Positions 45,271 through 56,279 of a stretch of 64,000 nucleotides of DNA are shown here, piece after piece. The position numbers were made by a program, and so were the translations under genes. Position 1 is the stretch's first letter. Each line of letters starts with the position of its first letter. The DNA lies in contig JAZKJV010007250.1 of NCBI GenBank assembly GCA_037367405.1, positions 248,001 through 312,000 of the forward strand, written 5' to 3'. Source of the stretch: Ottelia alismoides (taxonomy: Eukaryota > Streptophyta > Magnoliopsida > Alismatales > Hydrocharitaceae). The notes under the pieces are model-generated. The model was not told the origin of the DNA. It saw only the letters and a list, made by a program, of their open reading frames with translations, and did no database searches.

Positions 45271-47186
45271 CAAAAAGAAAAGAAAGAAAAGAAAAAGAAG
45301 AACTTGGATTTGATCTGATTATCAAACTTGTTTTTACAAAATCAAAGTTTGGAGCTTAAGTCGGACCTTTGGAATTTTAGTGCGGGCGGAACCTTAGTGA
45401 GAACCGTGTTTGAAATCCAACAGTCCTTGAGAATCCCAAAACTCTGTCCAAGTTTCCTCAATAGCCAGGTCAGAAATACTTCAACTCATACGCAAACTCT
45501 TACGACTATGAATCTGACTTGTACAGTGTAAGTGATGGTGGCTCTCCCCAACTAGTATGACAAAGAAACTGACTTCTCCAGTACGACAACCCAATGCTTC
45601 CCCAATCCAGCAACTCCATCCTCGAGGAGCGGGGTATTCCCTTCTAAGTTCAAGTGGCAACCAGCTCAATAGGAGGGGGTGAAGAGAAGAATGGACGGTA
45701 GCCAGTGTAGCTACCTATCCTTGGATGCAAGACCAGTGTAGTCAAGTCATCCTGCTGCAGGCTCACATGATATGACTTTGGAACTCAAGCTTGCTTATTG
45801 ACTTTGTACATACTTGCAGGCTTTTTATTATTGTACATGCCTGAACACATTTTTTTTTTTGAATACTATATACAGCAGCATTTACATAAGGAGTTTTTCC
45901 TCTTGAGCCAATAGATTATCCCTCTTTTGAAGCTTTATCGCAACCCACAGCCTCCTGTCTTTAGACTTCCTAATCACTGGACGGGTTGGGGGTGCACTTC
46001 CCTCCCTAGAGGAGGACAAATGTTTCCACTTGTGTGCGTCTCATACCGGCAAATCCAATCCCCTCACCATTCCAACTGAGTTGAGCCATGTGAAAGGTGC
46101 AGGTGTCCAAGTTAGGTCATTATCAACAAGAATCGTGCGTGTGCTCCGAAATACTCTACTTAGGCAGTCAAGAATCCATTGAACTAAGTCCCGTGATCCG
46201 CAAAGAATTAAGTCAACTAGACCTGAAGTACCTCAAACCCAGTTCCTATAAAGCTCCTGTTATTAGGTAGATTTGAAGGTCCAATCAAGCTCCAATCTCC
46301 GGATTTTATTTAGACTTGTTCAACTATCAAACTCAATCCGAAAAATGCTCATGCTATGCTATGCAATGCAGACAATATTTTTGTGATGCAATTTTCAAGA
46401 TTTTGAACTTTTTATGGATTTTTGAAAAGATGATGATGATGCATATGCAGATGCATTTTTTTTGTATTTTTCAAGAAGATTTTTCAAATGTTTTTGGATT
46501 TAATTTTGCAAATGTTTTTTGGGAATTTTGAAAAGAAAAAGATTTTGGCTGAAAACTAGGTAAAAATATGTACACGGGAGTGCTTCTTCATATAAACAAG
46601 AAATAGATTTTAAGAAGTTACAAGGGTAAGTGATCAATTTTATACATATAGTAAATTTTGGTGTGATGTGTATATTCCTCAAACTTATTTGAAAACAATT
46701 TACACACAATTTTTGAAAACTATAGTCCAAAATAGTTTTTACAAACATTTTACACACATTTGACAATCATTTTGCAAAGGTTTTCAAAACAGTATATATA
46801 GGTTTTTGAAAACATTTTTGCAACCATTTTTCAAACCATTTGCAAATCATTTTTCAAACATTTTATTTCACACAAAGAAAATAAATTTTACAAACCACAC
46901 ATTTTTACACAGGTTGAAAACACAAAACAAAATATTTTCAAATAGTTTTCAATAGATGTTCACAAAGATTTTCAAACTATTTTTCAAACATTTTGCAAAA
47001 AAAAAACATTTTCACCTGATTTATTAATCAGTACATACAAAAAGAATTTGAGGAATAACCACATCTTTTTATTAAGGATTTTTAATGAATTTTAAAGAAT
47101 TTTTAGAGAATTATTAGCCCTATTTATTAAGAAAGTACGACAGTACGAGTTATGGCTAAAGTATATACGTAGTATATACGACCCCC
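45271..47186 (-). other. 3' noncoding region of element C
   Basis: Conserved with D and more distantly with E. It contains ggtagccagtgtagctacc (about 45697-45715), the gagtttttcctcttgagcc segment (about 45888) and an AT-rich stretch of catttt-caaa words (46680-47020). The env-like gene known from some Athila elements is absent. Confidence 0.7.
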
Positions 47187-47541
47187 CTATACTTAGCTTG
47201 AGCTATGTCCTCATAGATCGAAGAGAAAAGAGAAGACATAACTCGTACTAAGTATAGACAAGTCTAAAGAATAAAGGAATAAATCAATGAATCAATGAAT
47301 GAGAAGTTGACCGTCCCCCTATACTTAGGATCGAATAATCCTAAGTATAGCAGACTGTACACAACGTAGGGAGGGTCAAGGGTGGGAATGAACAGATCGT
47401 ACTCAGACTGTCTCCCCCTATACTTAGGGTAAAATATCCCTAAGTATAGACAAGAAGAGGAGACAATGGAGAGGATCGAATGAAAGAAAACTCGGGGTGT
47501 CAACCCCCCTATACTTAGGACAAAGTACGTCCTAAGTATGG
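47187..47541 (-). repeat. Four PPT-like stem-loops, element C
   Basis: 47187-47257 (long form: CTATACTTAG...CTAAGTATAG, with inner GAG/CTC and TATGTC/GACATA pairs), 47319-47350 (13-bp arms ending GGAT/ATCC), 47418-47449 (12-bp arms ending GGG/CCC) and 47509-47541 (arms ending GGAC/GTCC, one mismatch). The outer stem is constant while the inner pairs change together between copies. Confidence 0.88.
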
Positions 47542-47727
47542 AAACTGTCTACAAGGGCGACACCTTTTCGGTAGATAAAGAAGATAGAAAAGGAAAAGAA
47601 GAAAAGAAGAAAATAAGAAAATAAATCAACAGACAACAGAGTGATATAAACAGATGGATCTGTGCAGCGGAAGATAGAATTGATCACCATGTATGAGATG
47701 TAGATGATGAGAGTCAAAGGACACATC

Positions 47728-48657
47728 TCATACCAGAAGAATGGGGGCAACGTCAATGGTCGGCGGATCATGATCAAGATATAATTTCAAACGTTGACCA
47801 TTGACGCGGAAGGTAGAGGAAGATGACGGTTCGGATATGTCGATGCTGCCATTGTCATGTACCTTCCTGACCACATACGGTCCTTTCCACTTGCTCTGCA
47901 ATTTTCCTGGGAATAATTTCAGCCTGGAATCAAACAACCATACTCTCTGATCTGGCTCAAATTGTTTATGGCTGATATGCGAATCATGCCATGTCTTCAC
48001 TTTTTCCTTGTACTGTAGGCTGTTGGAAAAGGCTGTATCTCTAAGTTCTTCCAGGGCTGCCAATTCTGCTCTTCTCTGGTCTCCTATACTCTCGGGATCT
48101 AGAAGCAACTCAGTAACTGCCCAAAAAGATTTATGCTTGATCTCCACTGGCAAATGGCACGGCTTGCCATAGACGAGACGAAAGGGAGATGTTCCCAATG
48201 GATTCTTGAAAGAGGTCCTATAAGCCCATAAGACCGAGTCCAAAAGCTGTGACCAATCCTTTCGGTCTGGGCGGACAACTTTCTGCAAGATAGTCTTTAT
48301 CTCCCTATTCGATACTTCGGCAAGACCATTAGTATGAGGGTGATAAGGAGTGGCAACCCGATGGTCAATGCCGAACTCGTCTGCAAGGGCCCTGACTTTG
48401 TCATTGATGAAGTGAGACCCCCCGTCTGAAATCAAGACTCTAGGTACCCCGAACCGTGAAATGATATTTTTCCTCAAAAATTTGCAAACGGTTTTAGCAT
48501 CTGCGGCTCGGGCGGGGATGGCCTCAACCCATCGGCTGACATAATCCACAGCGAGCAAAATATGCTCGAATCCCTGACTCTTAGGAAATGGGCCCATGAA
48601 ATCAATCCCCCATGCATCAAAAACCTCACAGAAGTGAATTGGTTGCATGGGCATCAT
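47728..48657 (-). pseudogene. Integrase core and C-terminal domain of element C
   Basis: An intact 309-codon frame in itself. Catalytic DDE triad at residues D19 (WGIDFMGPF), D78 (ISDGG) and E114 (LAEVSNRE), with the standard 35-residue spacing between the second Asp and the Glu. A C-terminal module with [15 protein letters not shown] (residues about 255-275) is the Ty3/gypsy GPY type. There is no chromodomain after it, as expected for Athila. The Met at 48657 is not the natural start: the zinc-binding domain is just upstream in another frame (48654-48905), separated by an apparent loss of one A in an A-run near 48682. The enzyme is therefore split as read. Confidence 0.93.
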
Positions 48658-49177
48658 GTCTCTCTGCCCGCAGGTTCCATTTTCTGACAGTCAGTACATC
48701 TCTTCACAAACTCATCAGAATCCTTGAAGAGAGTAGGCCACCATAGGCCGGATTGAAGCACCTTCTGTGCTGTCCTTTTTCCATAATGATGTCCTCCTGC
48801 CTCAAGCTTGTGGCAGTATGTGAGGACGCTATGCTGCTCTTCTTGAGGAATGCACCTTCTCCAGATACTATCCCCTCCTTCATGATAAAGGACGGATCCT
48901 CCCAATGATAAAACTTGGCCTTAGCTAGGAAGGTCTCAAGTTTCTGCCTGGGCCAACCCTGAGGGACTGTCTTGGCAACAAGATAGTTTACAAAGTCAGC
49001 ATACCACGGGAGTGAGGTGACAGCCAAGATCGCCTCATCTGGAAATGTCTCTGTGATAGGTGTGCTGGGCTCAGATTCCTCAAGATTCTCCAATCTGGAG
49101 AGATGATCCGCCACCACATTCTTGACTCCAGGCTTGTCCTTAATTTCAATATCAAATTCCTGAGTAGAAGGATCCAT
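48654..49177 (-). pseudogene. RNase H tail and integrase zinc-binding domain of element C
   Basis: Two overlapping frames. 48704-49177 continues the RNase H/connection region (DKPGVKNVVADHLSRLENLEE, WEDPSF) after a one-base loss near 49160. 48654-48905 continues with the HHCC zinc-binding domain (CHKLEAGGHHYGKR ... CTDCQK) after another one-base loss near 48896. The protein sequence is continuous with B and other Athila integrases when the frames are followed, so only single-base events separate them. Confidence 0.85.
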
Positions 49178-51711
49178 CTGGTGAGACGTGCTTTGGCATC
49201 CTTCTTAGCCATTAAGTACCGGATGGCGGTGTGATCAGTGTAGATTGTTACTCTAGATCCGAGAATATACGATCGATACTTATCAAGAGCAAAGACTACG
49301 GCCAGCATCTCTTTCTCAGTCACAGTGTAATTCCGCTGCGCGGCATCCAAAGTCCGGCTGGCGTAGTGAAAGGCAAACGGTAAACCATCCCTCCTCTGTC
49401 CAAGCACAGCCCCAACAGCAAAATCTGAAGCATCTGTCATGATCTCGAATGGGAGAGACCAATCAGGTGGCTGAAGGACAGGAGCGGAAACAACCATATT
49501 CTTGAGAGTTTCAAATGATTCAAGACACTTATCATTAACAATAAACTCGGTGTCTTTGGTCAGCAAGTCAGTAAGCGGTCGGGCAATTCGACTGAAGTCC
49601 TGAATGATCCGTCGGTAGAAACCGACATGCCCCAGAAAAGACCGTAACTGACGCAGATTGGACGGCGGATTGAGTTTTCTGATGATGTCCACCTTAGCCG
49701 GATCGATCTCCATGCCCCTGTTGGAGACGATATGACCAAGGACCGTCCCTTGAGTCATCATGAAATGACTCTTCTCCCAGGATAAGACAAGATTAACCTC
49801 AATGCAGCGCTTGAGCACATGGTCTAGGCAGTCAAGACAAGCGTCGAACCCGTCGCCATAGACCGAGAAGTCATCCATGAAGACCTCTAAACAGTCACCC
49901 ACCATGTCCGAGAAGATGGACAACATGCACCTTTGGAATGTCGCTGGAGCGTTACATAGACCAAAGGGCATCCGTCTGAAAGCATAAGTCCCAAACAGAC
50001 AGGTGAATGTCGTTTTCTCCTGGTCTTCGGGCGCAATGGCCACTTGATTGTATCCAGAGTACCCATCAAGAAAACAATAATGACTCTTCCCAGCTAGCCG
50101 CTCGATAATCTGATCAATGAATGGTAGCGGGAAGTGATCCTTCTTGGTGGCCTCATTCAATCGTCTGTAGTCCACACAGACCCTCCAAGAAGTTGGTACT
50201 CTGGTAGCGATCTCTTCTCCAGACTCATTGACAACTGTAGTGATACCCGTCTTCTTAGGTACCACATGTAGCGGACTTACCCATTTGGAGTCGGAGATGG
50301 GATAGATAAAATCGGCGCTCCACCATTTGGAAATTTCTTTCATGACTACGTCTCGAAGATTCGGGTTCAGCCGTCGTTGGAACTCACGCGACGGCCTAGC
50401 ATTATCCTCGAGATAAATGTGGTGGGAGCAAAGATTAGGGCTCAGCCCATGGAGATCGGATATATTCCATCCTATTGCCTTGCGGTTTCTTTCAAGAACC
50501 TCCATCAGACGAGATTCTTGCTCTCCAGTCAAATCTGCTGAGATAATGACTGGGTGCATTTCTGGCTCTCCATCAAGGAATCTGTACTTCATCGACTGCG
50601 GTAGAGGTTTCCGTTCTGGACAGCTGGGAGGTGGCAGATCTGGTTTCTCATATGACTGTGTGAATGCTACCAGGTCTGCATGGGAGAACTCTCGTTCTGC
50701 ATGAATTTCTGACGAAGGGCGGCCTGCTGAATCATCAATAAACTGCACCGGCTCGCACTCTGTCATGATTGTTGGCTCAGTAGGAATCAGACAAGGTAAA
50801 TAATCATCAAAGTCATCCCAGTCAATGTCTGAATCCGAGGGATCTGAAGAAGATGAGCATGATTGAAATTCCTCAGCACCACTCATCACAACACTGTCAG
50901 CTTCAGATGTATCCTCATCCAGGGATGTGCTTTCCCGGATCTCGACTGCCATAAGCTTGAGATATAGTGAATCTGTAGGCAAGGCGAGGGTCGGTGCTAC
51001 AGGATCTTTCCAGTTGGATTCATCATCAGTCATCTCAAAATCACAGACCTGGTGGATGTCTAGCTCCTCCTCTGTCATCTGCGCTGCTTCGTTGGACTGC
51101 TCGGAGCACTCTACCTCTCTGGCTCTGATCTCTTCGATCGTCTCTATTTGTATGGTTTCGCCCTCTACGCGAAAGCATACCTTCCCACTATCATGGTCGG
51201 TCACCGCCTTGGCTGTGGCCAAGAATGGACGTCCGAGAATGATGGGGGCATCAGTTACCGACTCAGGGATCTCCATGTCCAACACAACGAAGTCCACGGG
51301 GAATTTCAGGCCCTGAATGGTAACGACCACGTCTTTCAATAACCCCTTCGGCCTCTTAATCGACCTATCAGCAAACTGAAGGATGGTTCTGCTTCGAAGA
51401 AGAGGGCCAAACTCGAATTGCTTGAGTAAGGCTGCCGGAAGAAGGTTAATTGAAGAGCCACTGTCTAATAGAGTGCGATCAAACTGCTGCTCCTGAATCT
51501 CGCATCTGACATAGGGAGCTCCTGCGTCTGGTCGCTTGGCTGGCAGCTTGTTCTGGATGATGCAACATGTGTCATGAGTGAGCATATGGATTTGATCTCT
51601 GTGCCTCTTCTTCCTTCGAACAGTAGTTGTTTCTTTCAAATTCTTCTTGAAGAAGGGGATATGCTCAAATGCTTCTCGTAGAGTCAGCTGAATATGAAAT
51701 CTGTCAATCAT
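49160..51711 (-). pseudogene. Protease, reverse transcriptase and RNase H of element C
   Basis: One open frame of about 850 useful codons (it runs on out of frame to 48988). Protease: catalytic D83-S84-G85 (TLLDSGSSINLLP), then ILGRPFLATAKAV. An acidic linker follows (about 200-370). RT: WVSPLHVVPKKTG, WRVCVDYRRLNEATKKDHFP, FLDGYSGYNQ near 545-555 and the catalytic FMDDFSVY near 608, with VLGHIVS and FLGHVGFYRRI. RNase [15 protein letters not shown] near 753, [14 protein letters not shown] and TIYTDHTAIRYL near 822. All catalytic acidic residues are present. It is in frame with gag across the TGA at 51772-51774, with 20 codons between that stop and the Met at 51711. Confidence 0.95.
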
Positions 51712-51771
51712 TTCGTTACCGAACTCTACCTGTTGGCTCTTTTTTGGATTTTCTTTTTTGTTCCCCTTCGC

Positions 51772-54498
51772 TCAGCGGAGTGCCTCAGGGAAGGGGATGG
51801 TAGGGGCCTCCTTAGATGGAGGTCTAGGAATCGGTCCCTGTGCCTGTGAAGACGGAGAATCCATACAATAATCATCATTCAACACATATGGATCCGCAAT
51901 TTGAACAGAAACCTTTCCTTTATTCATATTTTTGTTTTTGTTTTTGTTCCCACAGTCTCTAGGTACAAAATGTGGTAACATCACAGTTGATGGCTCGACA
52001 AAAGTAGATGTGGTGGCCTCAGCACCACCACTCGCACCGGTCTTCGCGGCATCAGCACCGCGCTTTGATTCCTCATCCAAAATGGTGGCTTCAGCACCAC
52101 CGTCTGCATCTGATATCACGACGGCATCAGTACCGTCGTCCTGGACTCCATCATTGGTGGCATCATCACCACCGTCTTCAACATCATCATTAGCGGCATC
52201 ACCACCGCTAGTCTGCTCCTCTGACGCTCCTGGTTCAGCATCTGGTTGTCGCTCAGAAGAGGCGCCGCCGGCTGGCATCCTACCGCTCCTAGTAGTCACA
52301 AAATTAGCATCATTCAAAGAATAAGACATATCATTCGAATCGTCACTAGGAGAGGTATCCTCTATGAACTCTACCTGTTCAGATTTCCTTTTTAGGTTAT
52401 TAGGATTAGGTTCGATCTGAGCGGGTGTGGCGGCTTTGCCTTTGATGATATCCCGCATCTCCTGCCGGAATTCATCCATTTCTTGCCTGAAAGATGCTCG
52501 CTGTTCAGATAGCAAGCGGGCAAGATCATCGAGGGCTGGGTTCTCATAGGCTGGACCCTGAGAACCGGATGTCTGTCCCTGCTGGAAATGGGGCTGCTGC
52601 TGCTGGTGTTGCTGCTGATACTGGGGGGAAGGCTGGTGATAAGACTGCTGAGGCGGTTGGCGCTGCCTCCACTGCTGTCCCTGATAGGAGGGACGAGGAC
52701 CACTCTGGTATTGTTGCTGATGGGCATAATGGGGTTGTTGCTGCTGTGTCGGCTGGCTGTTCTGCTGTCCTTGGGCAGGAGGATGCTGCTGGGATGAGGA
52801 TCCACCATTGCCCCAACGGAATCCGGGGTGGTCCCTACGAATTGCGGGCTGAGGGTATCGGTCATACCAAATCCCATTGACTACCATCAATGGTTCCTGC
52901 TCAAAGGAGGGTGGAGGAAGAACTACCAGTGGCTGCTCCGGCTGATAGACCACCATCTGAGTCTCCTGAGACGGCGGTTGCTCTGGATGGTATTGCAGCA
53001 ATGGAACCGGCTCCGCCTGGATATGGTTCACCTGGCGGTATGAGGTAGAGGCCTGGTTGGGATTGCTGCAGCTGCAAGCAACCTGTGACCTGGGAGGCTG
53101 TTGGGAATGGGCTTGTGCCTCCTGAATACATAGAATTTGAGTCTTCAGGTCACTCATGGTTTTGGTGAGAAGGTCCATCTAAGCTAGACCTTGGTTCTGC
53201 TTCTTTTCAAGGATCTCCATGCGATCCAATTTTTCACTAATGATGCCCATGTAGGCTGCGGCTGATTCGGCTTGAGCTGCGGCTACCGACGTTGTGTTGG
53301 GACCGGCATCGATGCGGGCGATCCTCTGAAATGATCCCGCTCCTTGCGGGGGCTTCTGCTGTGTATAGACTCGGGCCTGGGTCATCACTGTGGAGTTTTC
53401 TGCCATGCCTTCATAGATGGCCCAGACGTCGTCTTCTCCCTTGGAGAAATAGGACCCACCGCAAGAGGCGTTCACAAGCCCCTGCATCTCCGGTGTCAGC
53501 CCACAGAAGAAACTCTGTACGAGATTGGGCTTGGAGATGTCATGGTGTAGACACCGGTCGATGAGCTCTCTGAATCGATCCCAGGCTTCATGGAACTATT
53601 CATTTGGGATCATGACGAAGTTGCTGATCATGGCTCGAGCTGCGTTGGTCCGGCCGAGAGTGTAGTACTTCTTGAGGTATGCGGTCCGGAGATCTGCCCA
53701 GGTGTCGACGAATCGCCCAAGATGTTTGAGCCAGTATGCGGCTCTATCAACCAATGAGAACGGGAAGGCGATCATCTTAATGGTGTCCTCGGTCATCAAC
53801 CGATCATGGATGGTACTGCAAATCATCTCAAATTCCTGGAGGTGGAGGTGCGGCTCTTCGGTCGGCAACCCGTGAAACTTGGGAAGAAGCTGGATCGTAT
53901 GGGGCCGAAGCTCGAAATCTCCGTGGATTGGCGGGAGTCTGATCCACCGGTGAGTGAGGGATGCAGCTGGGTTGTGCAGTTCCCTCATGATGGTCTACGG
54001 TGGTCGCTCAGCGTCTGGATCGCCTCCTCCTGCATCGGGTCCTCCTCCTCCACCTCCGCCACCGCCCCCAGGTCGGTTCTCTCTCAGCTGTGCTATCTCT
54101 CTCATCAGATCACCCATGAATGTTCCCTGATCACGGATCTGTCTCTGCATATTTTCCAGGGACGCTAGCAAGGAATTGTTGATGGCCACCTGATCGATTA
54201 TGAATGGAGGGTGATCGTGGTCATCCGGGTGCTCGCCTCTGTCTGCCATTGCTAGATTTTCTGAAAAAGCAAAAGAGGCCATCTCAGGTGCTGTCGAATG
54301 AGCGGAACTCTGTGATGCACTGAATTCTGACACAATTGGACTGAGAGAAGGAGAATGAGAAGGGTGGTCGAGGGGGAACAGGGTGGATGTGAACTCGGGC
54401 TCGGAGAGCGGACTCTCCGAGGCATTCCTAGATGAATAAGGAGGAGTGCTAGATAGCGGTGCCGACAAGGTCGGCCTAAGAGATCTCCGTCCCATCAT
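51772..54498 (-). pseudogene. gag of element C, interrupted by three TAG codons
   Basis: Capsid protein gene. Start chosen at 54498 (MMGRRS) because B starts Gag at the matching MMTRRL; an in-frame Met also exists at 54567. Domains: a Ser/Pro-rich N-terminus, a glycine run (GGGGGGGGGG), the Retrotrans_gag core about 53560-53960 (IHGDFELRPHTIQLLPKF, AFPFSLVDRAAYWLKHL, YLKKYYTLGRTNAARAMISNF, FHEAWDRF), a helical segment, a Gln/Pro-rich part (52550-53000) and an acidic minisatellite (52011-52210). There is no CCHC knuckle. All parts share one frame, broken by TAG at 53995-53997, 53593-53595 and 53179-53181 and TGA at 51772-51774. Every stop is explicable by C-to-T change in CAG or CGA. Confidence 0.92.
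52011..52210 (-). repeat. gag minisatellite made of six perfect small hairpins
   Basis: On the plus strand, six units with 8-base loops of the cNtcancn type (catcagca, cttcagca, catcatca): TGGTGG/CCACCA (52011-52030), CGCGG/CCGCG (52045-52062), GGTGG/CCACC (52084-52101), ACGACGG/CCGTCGT (52118-52139), GGTGG/CCACC (52156-52173) and TAGCGG/CCGCTA (52191-52210). Arms differ among units but pair within each. They encode Asp/Ala/Gly-rich sequence in the Gag C-terminal part. Confidence 0.9.
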
Positions 54499-54567
54499 CT
54501 TGATTATTCGAGAAGAGTGGGGGTAATGCAAGAGAAGAAGAAGATGATATGCAACAAAATTGTGCAC

Positions 54568-56259
54568 AATTGTGCGGTGTTTTTTATCTTGACCTAAATA
54601 AATCTAGCAATCAAACGCAAAGCAAGGGTGAATTCACCAACTCAACTCGTGAAGCCGTGAAGGTTCGGCTTTTATCTTGTCAATTTTAGCTTGTTTCAGG
54701 TATTTATCTTTTCACGAGTCCTTAGAACGCTACGCCTATAAGAGCGAGAGTACTGCCAGGAAAGTGTCCCCGTACTTGTCCTCCTCCTGTGTAACCTGTA
54801 ACTTGCGCTTTTTGAGGTCCTTGTAACCCTTCCTGGATCCCTACTCAGCCAAAGAAATAGAGGGAGGAAGCCGATAGGCGAAACCTATACTTCGGACCTC
54901 GCTCGCAACGGAATCACCCGTGAGCGTACAAGGTCCTACTCGGACGCAGCCGGTGAGACAGACACACCCATGAAGGCGTGGCCTAAGCTCGGTACTTCGG
55001 ACAAGGTCGGTGCTCACGCAATAGTGAGTCACCAATGGCGACCAAGTCCTACTCGACTACGTACGATAGTAGCGCCAATACTTCGGAAATCCAGGCGATA
55101 CACAAGGCAGCCACAAGTTGGGTTTTTGGCTCTAATCCTTACGAAGCGCTCACCTCACTTGGAAGGAGACCTTCCCATGCAACCTGAAGACAAGTGAGGG
55201 TGTTACTCTCCCCAAGCAATGAATCCAATTACCGATTTTATTTTGGTCAAGTTTTCTTTAGCAGTCCCTTTTTTAATTTTTTTGGTGTTATCGCTTCTTT
55301 TGAGTAGATTCAAACAAGCGCCTAACGGTTTTTGTATTTTTCCTTTATCCTACTTTGTTCCAAAAACAGAGGGAGAATGGAGTCGGAAAAGCCGTGCAAG
55401 TCGACACCAAGGTGGAAATCTCACCTTTGTGCCTAAATGATGCATGCAAAGTAAGAGGACTTACAGCGAATCCCAGCTCTCTCCATGCGGGATGCAAAGC
55501 AGAATTTATAAACCTATGCTATATGGCGATATGCAAGCGGAAATCGTCCTAGAACAGGCAACTGCTAGCGTGAAGAACCACAAGCTAACTATTAACTCCT
55601 AATCCGAGTGTCCGGTCTAGGCTCACCCCTCCTCTGCTCAACACATTTGAGTTAGGAGAAAGCGCTTGTTCGGGTGTGAGCTCGCGGCGCGTGGATCGGA
55701 AGCTACTAGCTAACTGTTTAATTAGTAAGTCCAAATACGAATCTATAGGAGCATGCAAAGATAATTAGGTGTTTGGACCTATTCTAATCGAATCAAGCAA
55801 AACCTAGAACTAAGAGCTCAATCCACAAAAGAAAGTGAAAAATGAAAACAAAACCGGAAAATGACGGCGATAAAAACTCGTCAAAAACTGCGGTGAGCCC
55901 CCGGGTGAACAAACACCCGGAAGTTAGGCCCGATAGTCTGAGTGTCCAAGTCCAAGTGTACCTGTATTATTACAAATTAATAGTCTCTCTCTCACAAAAA
56001 TAAATGTAAGCTAATCTAATCACTCTCCCTCACTCCTCCTTCTCTCTCCTGCCGGCGTGACCTAAGAAGGCCGGCTCCGCTTCCCAAGGGTGCTCCGAAT
56101 CACCTAAGCAATCCGCCTTGCTCCGCGGTCCCTCGCAAGAAGACAAGAAAAGATACGGTCAGATAGCTCAATAAGATATATCAAAAATGTAAGAGATGGA
56201 AAATAATGCTATGGTAAACAATCACACAATCAAACAAAATGTGAACTACTCGCTGTTGC
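54568..56259 (-). other. Leader (5' UTR) of element C
   Basis: About 1.7 kb between PBS and gag. It holds imperfect repeats with cctactcgg and tacttcgga words (54850-55110), a hairpin GGTG-cTCAC/GAgTCACC (about 55010-55034), CCGGGTG-aacaaa-CACCCGG (55901-55920) and GCCGGC/GCCGGC (56051-56075). The last two have covarying counterparts in the D leader. Retroviral leaders at this position carry packaging and dimerisation signals, so a similar role is plausible here. Confidence 0.7.
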
Positions 56260-56277
56260 TCCCCGGCAACGGCGCCA
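56260..56277 (-). promoter_or_regulatory. tRNA-Asp primer-binding site of C
   Basis: On the minus strand TGGCGCCGTTGCCGGGGA, a perfect 18-base complement of the plant tRNA-Asp 3' end including CCA, two bases from the LTR end. This is the PBS typical of Athila. Confidence 0.95.
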
Positions 56278-56279
56278 TT

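Noticed and set aside
45271..47727. An env-like gene between pol and the 3' LTR, as in some Athila elements
   Set aside because: No open frame above about 90 codons and no conserved coding pattern in A, B, C, D or E; the region is structured noncoding sequence.
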